From CAZGUX01 sp964529305 (GTDB lineage: Bacteria > Acidobacteriota > Terriglobia > Bryobacterales > Bryobacteraceae): a stretch of DNA of 64,000 nt. The stretch is from contig CAZGUX010000276.1 in NCBI GenBank assembly GCA_964529305.1, positions 1-64,000 on the forward strand. Reading direction: 5' to 3'. The notes below the pieces were generated by a model, which searched no databases, was not told the origin of the DNA, and saw only the letters and a program-made list of their open reading frames with translations. The number at the start of each line of letters is the position of its first letter. The first letter of the stretch is position 1. The translations under genes were made by a program, and so were the position numbers. Positions 42,584 to 51,108 of the stretch are shown piece by piece.

Positions 42584-43297
42584 TTAGCTGATCCGGCGGC
42601 CGAACTCCTCGTCGAAGAGCAGCAGGCTCAGTTGAACCAGAGTCGCCATCGCGACCAGGGACAGCGCCCGCTCGATCTTGTCCGGCGCCTGGAACACAAC
42701 CGCCCAACTCCCGATGCATCCCGCCGCGGCGTAGAGCAGGGCCGCGGAGCCTCGCGTGAGTTGCCACCCGTCCCGCAGCCGTCGCGGCCAGAACAACTCA
42801 CTCACCCCGATCCACGCCGTGCTCAGCGCCGCCCACTTGATCCAGGAGGGGATGCGCGTCTCCCAGGCAATTGCGTCGCTGACCGTGCCGTGCGCCGTTC
42901 TCCAGAGAGCCCAGTTCTCGAACAGGTCACCCGTCACCGCCACCAGGGTCAAGCCGGCCACGATCCATCCCAACAGCCCCAGCCTGCTTCGCAGCGCGAG
43001 GCCGGTTAGCAGGTACATGATGCCGTAGCTGAGGATAAAGCCCAGATCCACGAGCGCGTGTCTGCTCAGGCTTCCGGCAAACTCCTTCTGCGCATTGTTC
43101 CCCGGACGGTCGAGGCCGCTGGGAAAGCCCGCTCCGTAGATCGCATGAATGTCATGCGCATCGCGCACGAGTTCCGCCGCCAGCACCGGGCTGTCCAGGT
43201 TCGATGGCAGGTTGTCCTTCTGGACCGGCGCGACCACGCCGGTCGCGATTCCGAACAGCGCGGTGAACAGCGTCGCCAGCGTGAGCCATCGCCTCAT
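42584..43297 (-). CDS. Membrane protein coupled to patatin gene
   Basis: A 237-aa protein with about six hydrophobic segments (LATLFTALFGIATGVVAP, GFILSYGIMYLLTGLAL, LGWIVAGLTLVAVTGDLF, WIKWAALSTAWIGVSELFW, ALLYAAAGCIGSWAVVF, LVAMATLVQLSLLLF). Family not recognised. The ATG at 43297 overlaps the stop of the patatin gene (ATGA), so the two are translated together. The loop around residues 50-75 is polar and periplasmic or cytoplasmic. A partner for lipid handling is an inference from context only. Confidence 0.7.
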   Translation of the reverse strand: MRRWLTLATLFTALFGIATGVVAPVQKDNLPSNLDSPVLAAELVRDAHDIHAIYGAGFPSGLDRPGNNAQKEFAGSLSRHALVDLGFILSYGIMYLLTGLALRSRLGLLGWIVAGLTLVAVTGDLFENWALWRTAHGTVSDAIAWETRIPSWIKWAALSTAWIGVSELFWPRRLRDGWQLTRGSAALLYAAAGCIGSWAVVFQAPDKIERALSLVAMATLVQLSLLLFDEEFGRRIS

Positions 43298-45318
43298 GGT
43301 TGGCCTTCCTCCAGGAAAGCGGCCACTGCCGCCTTCTCCCCTTTGTAACCGTTGGCAAACCCGTCCCTGATCCGCCGCGTCTCCCGGCTGGTCAGGTGCC
43401 AGCTCAGCGGAGTCGGATTCTCGGGGTCCTCCGGCCACTCGAACACAACCGGCTCGGCCACATGCACGCCACGGGCTCGCGCCACCTGGAGCAAAGTCCG
43501 CAGACGGTTGTTGTTGTGGTCGATCTGCGAGACGCCGCGCATGTGCAGCAGGGTGGAAAGCGGCGCCGCGGCCTGAAAGAAAAAGCCGCGCCCGCCCTCG
43601 CCGGCCGCTTCCCCCGGCAGGGGACCGCGGATCTGGATCAACATCACGCGCCGGCCTTCCAGGCCGGGCAGCGCCTCTTCCATCCAGTCGGTCAACGTCG
43701 CCATTCCGTAGAGATCGTAGTAGCCGCCATCCACGGCGTGATACTGCAGCCGGCGCGGCAATGCCGGATCGCCGGGGGGCGGCTCGGCCTGGGCAGCCGG
43801 GGAGACATAGGGAAAGGTCGCGGACAGCCGCGCCGCCGTCACGATCGGCAAGTCGTATCCGCGTTCCGCGTACAAGCGGTAAAAGGTGCGCCGGCCCGGT
43901 GTATCGAGTGCGAAGTCCGCCGTTCCCAGTAACAGCCGGGCGCCGGAACCCACCAGGGTGGCGTTGAAGAATACGGCGGGCCGATCCCCGGCCTTGACCT
44001 CCGGTCGCCACGAACGCAGGGGCTCGTTCAGATCGACGCCTCCCACCGCGCGCCGCCAGCCGTACTCGGCCGCCCACCCCCGGTCCGACCAAGGCAGCCC
44101 TGGAAACAGCAGCCGGATCAGGTCCGGATAGGCTAATCCCCAGGCGATCTCATCCAGGGTGGAATGCGTCGATGCGGCCAGAACTTCCGCCTCGATCAGG
44201 CTCGGCGCGACATACCCGTTTTGATAGGCCCGCACGAAGTACATCGCCCCCACGCTGCCCCCCGAGACGGCACTGATCACGCGAATCGACTCGGAGAACT
44301 GCCGTCCGAGGCCGAGCGTCGTTTCCAGGTGCCGCAACAAGCCGCCCAGGACATACCCGGTCCAGGCGGTGGCCTGAATGCCGCCGCCCGCCGTGGCGAC
44401 CAGAATCACGGGGCGCTCCGGATGCGATCGCACGACATCGGCCGGCAACAGCAACTCCGGCTCGTGTGCGATCTTCGAGACCCGATAGGTATGTCTCGAC
44501 TCGACCCAGGTCCCGCTGTACCCGACGATCGCGGCCGCCACAATCAGCAGCGGAAAACGAAAACGGTCGCCGAAAAACGCCAGTCCGGAAAAGCTCCAGC
44601 AGATGAGGTTGATCAGCAAGGTAACGCAGCCGAGCGTCGGCACGATGGGGTTGTTGTCGGACCCCACCCGAATAAAATCCACCATGCTCAGATACTTCGC
44701 GATGCCCAATATGCCATACAGGATGAACGTCGCGGCCGTGGCCAGCAGCGCGCCCGAGTGCCCCCTCAACAGGTACGGATTCCGCCGGTCGATGTAGCCC
44801 TGCCGCGTCCAGTAGACGATCTGGATCACGAAGCGGTCAATGCGGGGATGGCTCGGCGATTGCCACCACCACACCACCAGCGTCAGGCACACCGCGGACG
44901 TAATGAGCGCGGAGAGCAGCACCGCCCAAATGGCTTCCCCGTGCTCGGTGACCCGTAGGGCCGCGATGAACCCGGCGAGATTCGCCAGCACGCACAGCAC
45001 GGCGAAGACCACAACCACCAGGGTGCCGTTGTCGAACTCATGTCCGCCGATCGCCCGTATTCCGCTGAACCAGGCGGGCAGCGCGGGCGCATCGAAGCGG
45101 GCGCGCGCGCCTTTCAGAACCAGGTCCATGGTGATAGCAACCGAGGCCGCCGCGACGACCGTCAACATCGCCACCAGCCCCGCGCGCCAGAAGGGGAGAT
45201 CGTACATCCCCATCAGCAGTCCGCTGGCGCCGCTCTTCAAGGCCAGAAAGGGAAAGGCAGCCAGCAGAATCCCGCACAACACCGGTACCCGCATCAGGTA
45301 GAGGTATGTGAAGACCAT
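43294..45318 (-). CDS. Membrane-anchored patatin-like phospholipase
   Basis: A 674-aa protein. Residues 1-280 hold about seven transmembrane helices; the C-terminal 370 residues are a patatin-like lipase domain: oxyanion loop TAGGGIQ (309-315), nucleophile motif GGSVG with S355, and the catalytic Asp in VDGGYYDLYG. It probably hydrolyses acyl lipids at the membrane. The fusion of a patatin domain to a polytopic N-terminus is uncommon. The ATG at 45318 has a strong AAGGAGG ribosome site. It is coupled to the downstream membrane protein. Confidence 0.85.
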   Translation of the reverse strand: MVFTYLYLMRVPVLCGILLAAFPFLALKSGASGLLMGMYDLPFWRAGLVAMLTVVAAASVAITMDLVLKGARARFDAPALPAWFSGIRAIGGHEFDNGTLVVVVFAVLCVLANLAGFIAALRVTEHGEAIWAVLLSALITSAVCLTLVVWWWQSPSHPRIDRFVIQIVYWTRQGYIDRRNPYLLRGHSGALLATAATFILYGILGIAKYLSMVDFIRVGSDNNPIVPTLGCVTLLINLICWSFSGLAFFGDRFRFPLLIVAAAIVGYSGTWVESRHTYRVSKIAHEPELLLPADVVRSHPERPVILVATAGGGIQATAWTGYVLGGLLRHLETTLGLGRQFSESIRVISAVSGGSVGAMYFVRAYQNGYVAPSLIEAEVLAASTHSTLDEIAWGLAYPDLIRLLFPGLPWSDRGWAAEYGWRRAVGGVDLNEPLRSWRPEVKAGDRPAVFFNATLVGSGARLLLGTADFALDTPGRRTFYRLYAERGYDLPIVTAARLSATFPYVSPAAQAEPPPGDPALPRRLQYHAVDGGYYDLYGMATLTDWMEEALPGLEGRRVMLIQIRGPLPGEAAGEGGRGFFFQAAAPLSTLLHMRGVSQIDHNNNRLRTLLQVARARGVHVAEPVVFEWPEDPENPTPLSWHLTSRETRRIRDGFANGYKGEKAAVAAFLEEGQP

Positions 45319-45414
45319 GTTCCTCCTTGGCTGCTAACTTGTCCGGGCCGGTCCGCGACTCTACTCCTACAAACGCGAAGGGCCGCTCAAATCCCTCAGC
45401 CCGCGCCCGCTAGA

Positions 45415-46617
45415 CTAGCGGCGGATGCGATCGTACGGCGGCAGGGGACCGCGCATGAACAGCGACTCCCGCTGCGCCCGGTACCGCACATCCAGATGCG
45501 GCGTCTGGACCTTGTGCCCGTGTTGGACCGTCGAATCCATGATCGCCTCGATCGCGCCCGTCGCCAGCAGCGTCCTCTCCGGCGGATAGAATTCCTTGTT
45601 TTGCACGAAGGTCTGTTCCATCCAGTAGGTCAGGCCGTGGCCGTGGCTCCAGGGCCGGCCCCACTGCGTCAGGAAACTGCAGGAAACAGGGTCGGCCTTG
45701 CCCTCGATCTCGGCGGCGAACCCGGCCTGCTGGGTCTTTCCGTTCAGCAGATACAGCACTCCCAGCAATCCGCTTCGGTAGCCAAGCAGAAAAAGGATGG
45801 GGTCCTTGACCTTTTCGAGGGGCAGCGGTGTCAGCGAGTCGTCATTGCGCATCGCTTCTTCCAGCAGGTTCATGGCCCACGGGTTCGCCGCCGTCCATTT
45901 CCAGACTTCAGGGCCGTCCAGACACTGTACCCAGGCGATCCCGGTCTCTCCGCCCTTGCGCCGCTCCACCATGCTTTGGAACATTTCGATGCCGTGGTAG
46001 CCGTAGGCTTCCTTGCCGCCGTACCAGTAGCCGACAGCGCGCTTGACCGGCGCCTCCAGATCCAGTTCCAGCGCGGGGCGGCGCCACGTGAGGGTAATGG
46101 AGGTCCCTGCGATGAGGGGAAAGCGCAACTCGCGCGACCAGTCGAACATCTGTTTGGCCTTTTTCCACTCGGTCGAGAAGTGCTTGTCGACAAAGACCGG
46201 CGCGACGTGTCCGGTCTCCCGGAAGGTGCGTACGATCTGCTCCATCAACTCGTAGCGGGGATACAGCTTCTGTCCTTTGGCGTTCATCGGGTAATCGCCG
46301 TGTTCGCCGATGAGGGCGACCCCTCGCACGCCGGGCACGATGGCCTCGCGAACCGTGGGTTTCCGGGGAATGTGGTATTTGGCAAGTTCGGCGAGCCCAA
46401 CGTCGGTCGATGGCGTCTGTTCGAGATAAGCGGCCGCGATCTCGAGTTCGGAGTCGTGGTGTTTGCCTTCCCAGTGGTATCCGCGCAGGATGTTGCCAAT
46501 GAAGACGTCGGCGTGGGAGTTGCGGAAATAGACGGTAATGATGGCGGCAATCTGGGTGCGTCGGGAGGCGGCAAGCGCTACCCCGCCTGTAGCCGCGAGA
46601 AACGATCGGCGGTTCAT
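45415..46617 (-). CDS. TAT-secreted conserved hypothetical protein
   Basis: A 400-aa protein with a twin-arginine signal (MNRRSFLAATGGVALAAS). The body (AAIITVYFRNSHADVFIGNILRGYHWE, LAELAKYHIPRKPTVREAI, GVALIGEHGDYPMNAKGQ) is a family common in Acidobacteria and Planctomycetes that often lies near Gfo/Idh proteins and DUF1080 proteins; the start resembles a Rossmann-like fold but lacks GxGxxG. Several His/Glu/Asp residues could bind a metal. The biochemical role is unknown. Confidence 0.75.
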   Translation of the reverse strand: MNRRSFLAATGGVALAASRRTQIAAIITVYFRNSHADVFIGNILRGYHWEGKHHDSELEIAAAYLEQTPSTDVGLAELAKYHIPRKPTVREAIVPGVRGVALIGEHGDYPMNAKGQKLYPRYELMEQIVRTFRETGHVAPVFVDKHFSTEWKKAKQMFDWSRELRFPLIAGTSITLTWRRPALELDLEAPVKRAVGYWYGGKEAYGYHGIEMFQSMVERRKGGETGIAWVQCLDGPEVWKWTAANPWAMNLLEEAMRNDDSLTPLPLEKVKDPILFLLGYRSGLLGVLYLLNGKTQQAGFAAEIEGKADPVSCSFLTQWGRPWSHGHGLTYWMEQTFVQNKEFYPPERTLLATGAIEAIMDSTVQHGHKVQTPHLDVRYRAQRESLFMRGPLPPYDRIRR

Positions 46618-46683
46618 GCTCTCGTTACTATACTCCCCTCGGGAGGCGAAGGCGGCGGAAGCGCGGAGGCGGCGTAACGGACT

Positions 46684-48099
46684 CTACGGCCGGCGCTTCT
46701 TTGCCGCCATCAACTCTTCCAGGTTCACCAGATGGGTAGGGTAATTGCCGCTGTAACAGGCGTAGCAGAACTCCTGATCGAGATCGCCGACGGCGCTGCG
46801 CAAGGCGCCCATCGACAAATACGATAAGGTATCGGCCTCCACGAACCGGCGGATCTCTTCAATCGAGTGATTGGCGGCGATCAGTTCGCTGCGAATCGGC
46901 GTATCGACCCCGTAAAAACAGGGTGAGATCGTCGGCGGGCAGGAGATGCGCAAATGGATTTCTCGCGCGCCCGCTTGCCGCACCATGCGTACGATCTTCC
47001 GGCTGGTGGTGCCGCGCACGATGGAATCGTCCACCAACACCACGCTCTTGCCCTCGAGCAGATGCCGGATGGGATTCAGCTTGAGCTTCACGCCGAAATC
47101 GCGGATCGCCTGCGACGGCTCGATGAACGTCCTTCCGACATAGTGATTGCGGATCAGAGCCTGACGGTACGGCAGTCCGGACTCGGCCGCATAGCCAATC
47201 GCCGCCGATACGCCGGAGTCGGGAACGGGAACCACCAGGTCGGCATCCGCGGGGGCTTCGCGTGCGAGCAACCGGCCCAGCATTTCTCTCGACTCCTGCA
47301 CCGGCCGGCCGAAGACCAGCGAGTCCGGCCGCGCGAAGTAGACGTGTTCGAACACGCAATGTGCGCGATCCAGCGCCGGCGTGAACTGCTGGCGCGTGAC
47401 GCCTTCCGGACCCACCGTCACCATCTCTCCCGGCTCGACATCGTTCAGGTACACCGCGCCAATCAGGTCGAACGCGCATGTCTCCGAAGCGAACACATAG
47501 CAGTGCCGTCCGCCCGAGAGTTCCATCTGCCCCATCGCCAACGGTCGGAATCCGTTGGGATCGCGCGCGACAATGATCCGATCCTTGGCCAGGAACACCA
47601 GCGAATAGGCGCCTTCGAGCTGAATCAGCGCCTCGCGGAGGGCGCCGTTGAGCGTCCGTTCGCGCGACCGCGCGACCATGTGCAGAATCACTTCCGTGTC
47701 GCTCGACGCCTGGAAGATCGAGCCGTCCGATTCCAGTTCTTCGCGCAACTCGGTGGCGTTGGTGATGTTGCCGTTGTGGGCGACCGCGACTTGCCCCTTG
47801 TTGCAGGACACGGAAAACGGCTGGGCGTTCAACAGGACCGTATCGCCCGCGGTGGAGTAGCGGGTATGGCCAATGGCGATATCCCCTTCCAATCCTTCCA
47901 GGACGGCTGGGGTGAAGATTTCGTTGACCAGCCCCATCGACTTGTGGCAGCGAATCTCCTGACCCGTGCTGGCTGCAATGCCGGCGCTCTCCTGTCCCCG
48001 GTGCTGGAGCGCGTACAACCCCAGATAGCTCAGCTTGGACGCCTCCGGATGTCCGAAGATCGCGAACACGCCACATTCGTCGTGGAACTTGTCAAACAT
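46684..48099 (-). CDS. purF: Amidophosphoribosyltransferase
   Basis: A 471-aa enzyme that makes 5-phosphoribosylamine from PRPP and glutamine, the first step of purine synthesis. The N-terminus MFDKFHDECGVFAIFG places the catalytic Cys at position 9 after an 8-residue propeptide, the Bacillus-type arrangement. The glutaminase domain has YALQHRGQESAGIA and VAHNGNITN; the phosphoribosyltransferase domain has the PRPP motif VVLVDDSIVRGTTSRKI. Four Cys in the C-terminal part (LRISCPPTI, CYACYSG) fit the 4Fe-4S cluster of this class. It follows purL by 10 nt. Confidence 0.97.
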   Translation of the reverse strand: MFDKFHDECGVFAIFGHPEASKLSYLGLYALQHRGQESAGIAASTGQEIRCHKSMGLVNEIFTPAVLEGLEGDIAIGHTRYSTAGDTVLLNAQPFSVSCNKGQVAVAHNGNITNATELREELESDGSIFQASSDTEVILHMVARSRERTLNGALREALIQLEGAYSLVFLAKDRIIVARDPNGFRPLAMGQMELSGGRHCYVFASETCAFDLIGAVYLNDVEPGEMVTVGPEGVTRQQFTPALDRAHCVFEHVYFARPDSLVFGRPVQESREMLGRLLAREAPADADLVVPVPDSGVSAAIGYAAESGLPYRQALIRNHYVGRTFIEPSQAIRDFGVKLKLNPIRHLLEGKSVVLVDDSIVRGTTSRKIVRMVRQAGAREIHLRISCPPTISPCFYGVDTPIRSELIAANHSIEEIRRFVEADTLSYLSMGALRSAVGDLDQEFCYACYSGNYPTHLVNLEELMAAKKRRP

Positions 48100-48109
48100 A
48101 GGCCCCCCT

Positions 48110-50350
48110 TTACGGATGTGTCTGCTCCGGATGCAACATCGCTTCCAGGCTGCCCTTCCATCCTTCTTTCAGACGAATCGCGTCCACATCTACCAGTATC
48201 CGCCCGCGATTGCGGATCACCAGACGGCCCGGTTGCGTGCGGCCCAGTGTCGCCGCGTCGATCCCGTGCCGGCGCGCCGCCTCCACCACCCGCTCCGGCG
48301 CCGCGGTGGAAACCAGAACGCGCGAGGGCGCTTCGTGAAACAGCAGGAACTCGGGCCGCAGATCCGAATCGAGATCGATCGCCGCGCCCATCTCCGCTTT
48401 GCCGAACGCGCACTCGGCCAGGGCAACTGCCAACCCGCCGTCGCTCAGATCATGCGCCGATTCGGCCAGGCCCGCCCGCACGATTTCCCGGGTCGCCTCC
48501 TGGACGCGCTTCTCGTACTCCATGTCCAGCGCCGGAGGCAGGCCCCATAGCGTCTTCAACACGGCCTTGGCGTATTGGGTGCCGCCGAAACGCGTCAGAT
48601 CGCAATCGCGCAACCCTCCGAGCAGGACCACGGTACGGCCGGGCTGTTTGAAGTCGACCGTCACCGGCGTTCCCGTCGGCAGCAATCCCACGATTCCCAG
48701 AACCGGCGTGGGGAACACGCCTTCTCCCAGGGTCTCGTTATACAGGCTGACGTTGCCCCCCGTGATAGGAGTCTCGAAGAAGGCGCACGCTTCGGCCATC
48801 CCTTCGATCGACTCCACCAGTTGCGACATGATCTCCGGCCTCTCCGGATTTCCGAAGTTGAGGTTGTTGGTCGCGGCCACGGGAAGCGCGCCCACCGCCG
48901 AGAGATTCCGGCAGCACTCGGCGACATTCAGCTTTGTCCCTTCACGCGGGTCGAGGTAACAATAGCGGCCGTTGCCATCCAGGGCCATCGCCACCGAGGA
49001 GCCGGTCTCCTTGATGCGAATCAGGGCGGCATCGCCGCCGGGCCCCACCACCGTGTTCGTCCGCACCATGTAGTCGTATTGCTGCCAGATCCACTGCTTG
49101 GAGCAGACATCGGCCGAGCGGAGAATGGTGTCGAGGTCGGCGGCCAGGTCCGTGCTGGTGAACGGCGGCCCTTCCATCGGTGCGCGCCGGAAGGGTTTGG
49201 TGTGCGGCCGCTCGTAGAGGGGCGCTTCGTCGGCCAGAGGACGATTCGGAATTTCCGCCACCACGGCGCCGTGATCTTTAACGCGCAGCAGGCCGTCGCC
49301 GGTCACGTGTCCGATGGTCACCGCATCCAGGCCCCACTTGCGGAAAACCTGGAAGACCTCGTGTTCGCGGCCGCCCTCGGCCACCAGCAGCATCCGCTCC
49401 TGCGATTCGGAGAGCATGATCTCGTAAGGGGTCATGCCGGTCTCGCGCTGGGGCACGAATTGAAGATCGATCTCGATGCCCGTGCCGCCCCGGGACCCCA
49501 TCTCGCAGGTGGAACAGGTCAGACCGGCCGCGCCCATGTCCTGGATGCCCACGATGGCGCCGGTCCGCATCGCCTCCAGGCAGGCTTCCAGCAGTAGCTT
49601 CTCCATGAACGGATCGCCTACCTGGACATTCGGGCGTTTCTGTTTGGACTCCTCGGTGAATTCGGCCGACGCCATCGACGCCCCGTGGATTCCGTCCCGG
49701 CCCGTCTTTGCTCCCACGTAGATCACCGGGTTCCCCACGCCGGACGCTTTGGCGTAGAAGATCTCGTCGGTGCGGAACACCCCCAGGGCAAACACGTTCA
49801 CCAGCGGGTTGCCGCTATAGCCGGCTTCGAACAGACACTCGCCGCCCACCGTCGGGACTCCGAAGCAGTTGCCGTAGTGCGCGATTCCGGAGACGACGCC
49901 CTCCACAATCCGCCGGTTCCGCTTGCCGTTCACCGGATCGTCGAGCGCGCCGAAGCGCAGCGAGTTCAGCACCGCCACGGGCCGCGCGCCCATTGTGAAG
50001 ATGTCGCGCAGAATGCCGCCCACGCCGGTCGCCGCGCCCTGGAACGGCTCGATGAAGCTGGGGTGGTTGTGCGATTCGATCTTGAACGCGATGGCATAAC
50101 CGCCCCCGATGTCGATGATCCCGGCATTCTCGCCCGGCCCCTGCAGGACCAGGCTGCTGCGCGTGGGCAGCTTCTTCAGGTGAAGGCGGGAACTCTTGTA
50201 CGAGCAGTGCTCGCTCCACATCACGCTGAAGATGCCCAGTTCCGTGAGCGTGGGCTCGCGTCCCAGGATTCCGGCGATCTTCTGATACTCGGATTCGGTG
50301 AGCTGGTGCTGGGCGATCAGCTCGGGGGTGATCGAGGTGGCTGCGCTCAT
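48110..50350 (-). CDS. purL: Phosphoribosylformylglycinamidine synthase, small-type catalytic subunit
   Basis: A 746-aa ATP-grasp-like subunit of the FGAM synthase complex. Motifs SVMWSEHCSYKSS, ESHNHPSFIEPFQGAATGVGG and AAGLTCSTCEMGSRGGTG are characteristic. The length shows it is the small PurL that needs PurQ (glutaminase) and PurS. The ATG at 50350 overlaps the purQ stop (ATGA), showing tight coupling; the open frame continues much further upstream inside purQ without meaning. Confidence 0.97.
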   Translation of the reverse strand: MSAATSITPELIAQHQLTESEYQKIAGILGREPTLTELGIFSVMWSEHCSYKSSRLHLKKLPTRSSLVLQGPGENAGIIDIGGGYAIAFKIESHNHPSFIEPFQGAATGVGGILRDIFTMGARPVAVLNSLRFGALDDPVNGKRNRRIVEGVVSGIAHYGNCFGVPTVGGECLFEAGYSGNPLVNVFALGVFRTDEIFYAKASGVGNPVIYVGAKTGRDGIHGASMASAEFTEESKQKRPNVQVGDPFMEKLLLEACLEAMRTGAIVGIQDMGAAGLTCSTCEMGSRGGTGIEIDLQFVPQRETGMTPYEIMLSESQERMLLVAEGGREHEVFQVFRKWGLDAVTIGHVTGDGLLRVKDHGAVVAEIPNRPLADEAPLYERPHTKPFRRAPMEGPPFTSTDLAADLDTILRSADVCSKQWIWQQYDYMVRTNTVVGPGGDAALIRIKETGSSVAMALDGNGRYCYLDPREGTKLNVAECCRNLSAVGALPVAATNNLNFGNPERPEIMSQLVESIEGMAEACAFFETPITGGNVSLYNETLGEGVFPTPVLGIVGLLPTGTPVTVDFKQPGRTVVLLGGLRDCDLTRFGGTQYAKAVLKTLWGLPPALDMEYEKRVQEATREIVRAGLAESAHDLSDGGLAVALAECAFGKAEMGAAIDLDSDLRPEFLLFHEAPSRVLVSTAAPERVVEAARRHGIDAATLGRTQPGRLVIRNRGRILVDVDAIRLKEGWKGSLEAMLHPEQTHP

Positions 50351-51021
50351 TGATTGATCCGGGCGAACGACTCGACCATGGACTGAAACAACCCGAGTCC
50401 ATCGGTCGAACCCATCAGCGGGTCCGAGGCCCGCTCCGGATGAGGCATCATGCCGAGCACGTTGCGCTCGCGGCTCAAGATTCCAGCGATATCCCGCATC
50501 GACCCGTTGGGGTTCCCAACATAGCGGAAGGCGATCCGGTCTTCGGCTTCGAGTTCGTCCAGTACCCGGGGTTCGGCGACATAGCAGCCTTCGCCGTGAG
50601 CGATCGGAATCTCGAGAACGTCGCCCTTTGCGTAGCGGGACGTGAAGCCGCTGCCCGCGGTCTCGCACCGCAGGCGCACCGGGCCGCAGATGAACTTCAG
50701 CCTCTGATTCCGCACCAGCGCGCCCGGCAGCAGGCCGCACTCGGTCAGGATCTGGAAGCCGTTGCAGAAGCCCGCCACGGGCCCGCCCTCCCGCGAAAAC
50801 TCCCGCACGGCGTTCATCACCCGCGAGAACTTTGCGATGGCCCCGCACCGGAGATAGTCCCCGTATGAGAATCCGCCCGGGAGAATCACCGCGTCCACGT
50901 CGCCGACCCGAGCCTCATCGTGCCAGATGAACTCGGCCTGGTGTCCCACATTATGGGTGACCGCGTACCAGGCGTCGTGATCGCAATTACTGCCTGGAAA
51001 GACAATGACTCCGAATTTCAT
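50347..51021 (-). CDS. purQ: FGAM synthase glutaminase subunit
   Basis: A 224-aa class I glutamine amidotransferase supplying ammonia to PurL. It starts KFGVIVFPGSNCDHDA, with PGGFSYGDYLRCGAIA, the catalytic Cys in AGFCNGFQILTE, and the His/Glu pair in MMPHPERAS. The ATG at 51021 begins the conserved first strand. The gene is first in purQ-purL-purF; no purS lies upstream, where an 87-base gap separates it from a divergent glycosyltransferase gene. Confidence 0.96.
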   Translation of the reverse strand: MKFGVIVFPGSNCDHDAWYAVTHNVGHQAEFIWHDEARVGDVDAVILPGGFSYGDYLRCGAIAKFSRVMNAVREFSREGGPVAGFCNGFQILTECGLLPGALVRNQRLKFICGPVRLRCETAGSGFTSRYAKGDVLEIPIAHGEGCYVAEPRVLDELEAEDRIAFRYVGNPNGSMRDIAGILSRERNVLGMMPHPERASDPLMGSTDGLGLFQSMVESFARINQ

Positions 51022-51108
51022 GCCGCCATGCCGTTGCTGTTTGGGATAGCCTAAGTGTAGCAGCTTGGGGGTGGCTTCTGCGCATGCTCGGGGAGGAGGA
51101 GGCAGCGC

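Noticed and set aside
42786..44092. 502-codon minus-strand ORF spanning the patatin and membrane protein genes
   Set aside because: Only its downstream part from 43297 is real; the upstream part is a shadow of the patatin gene.
45407..45421. CCGCTAG-A-CTAGCGG palindrome at the stop codon of the TAT-secreted protein
   Set aside because: A 7-bp stem with a one-base centre cannot form a good hairpin loop and has no T tract; probably chance.
50351..50848. Upstream extension of the purL frame
   Set aside because: It overlaps purQ out of frame; the conserved PurL start is at 50350.
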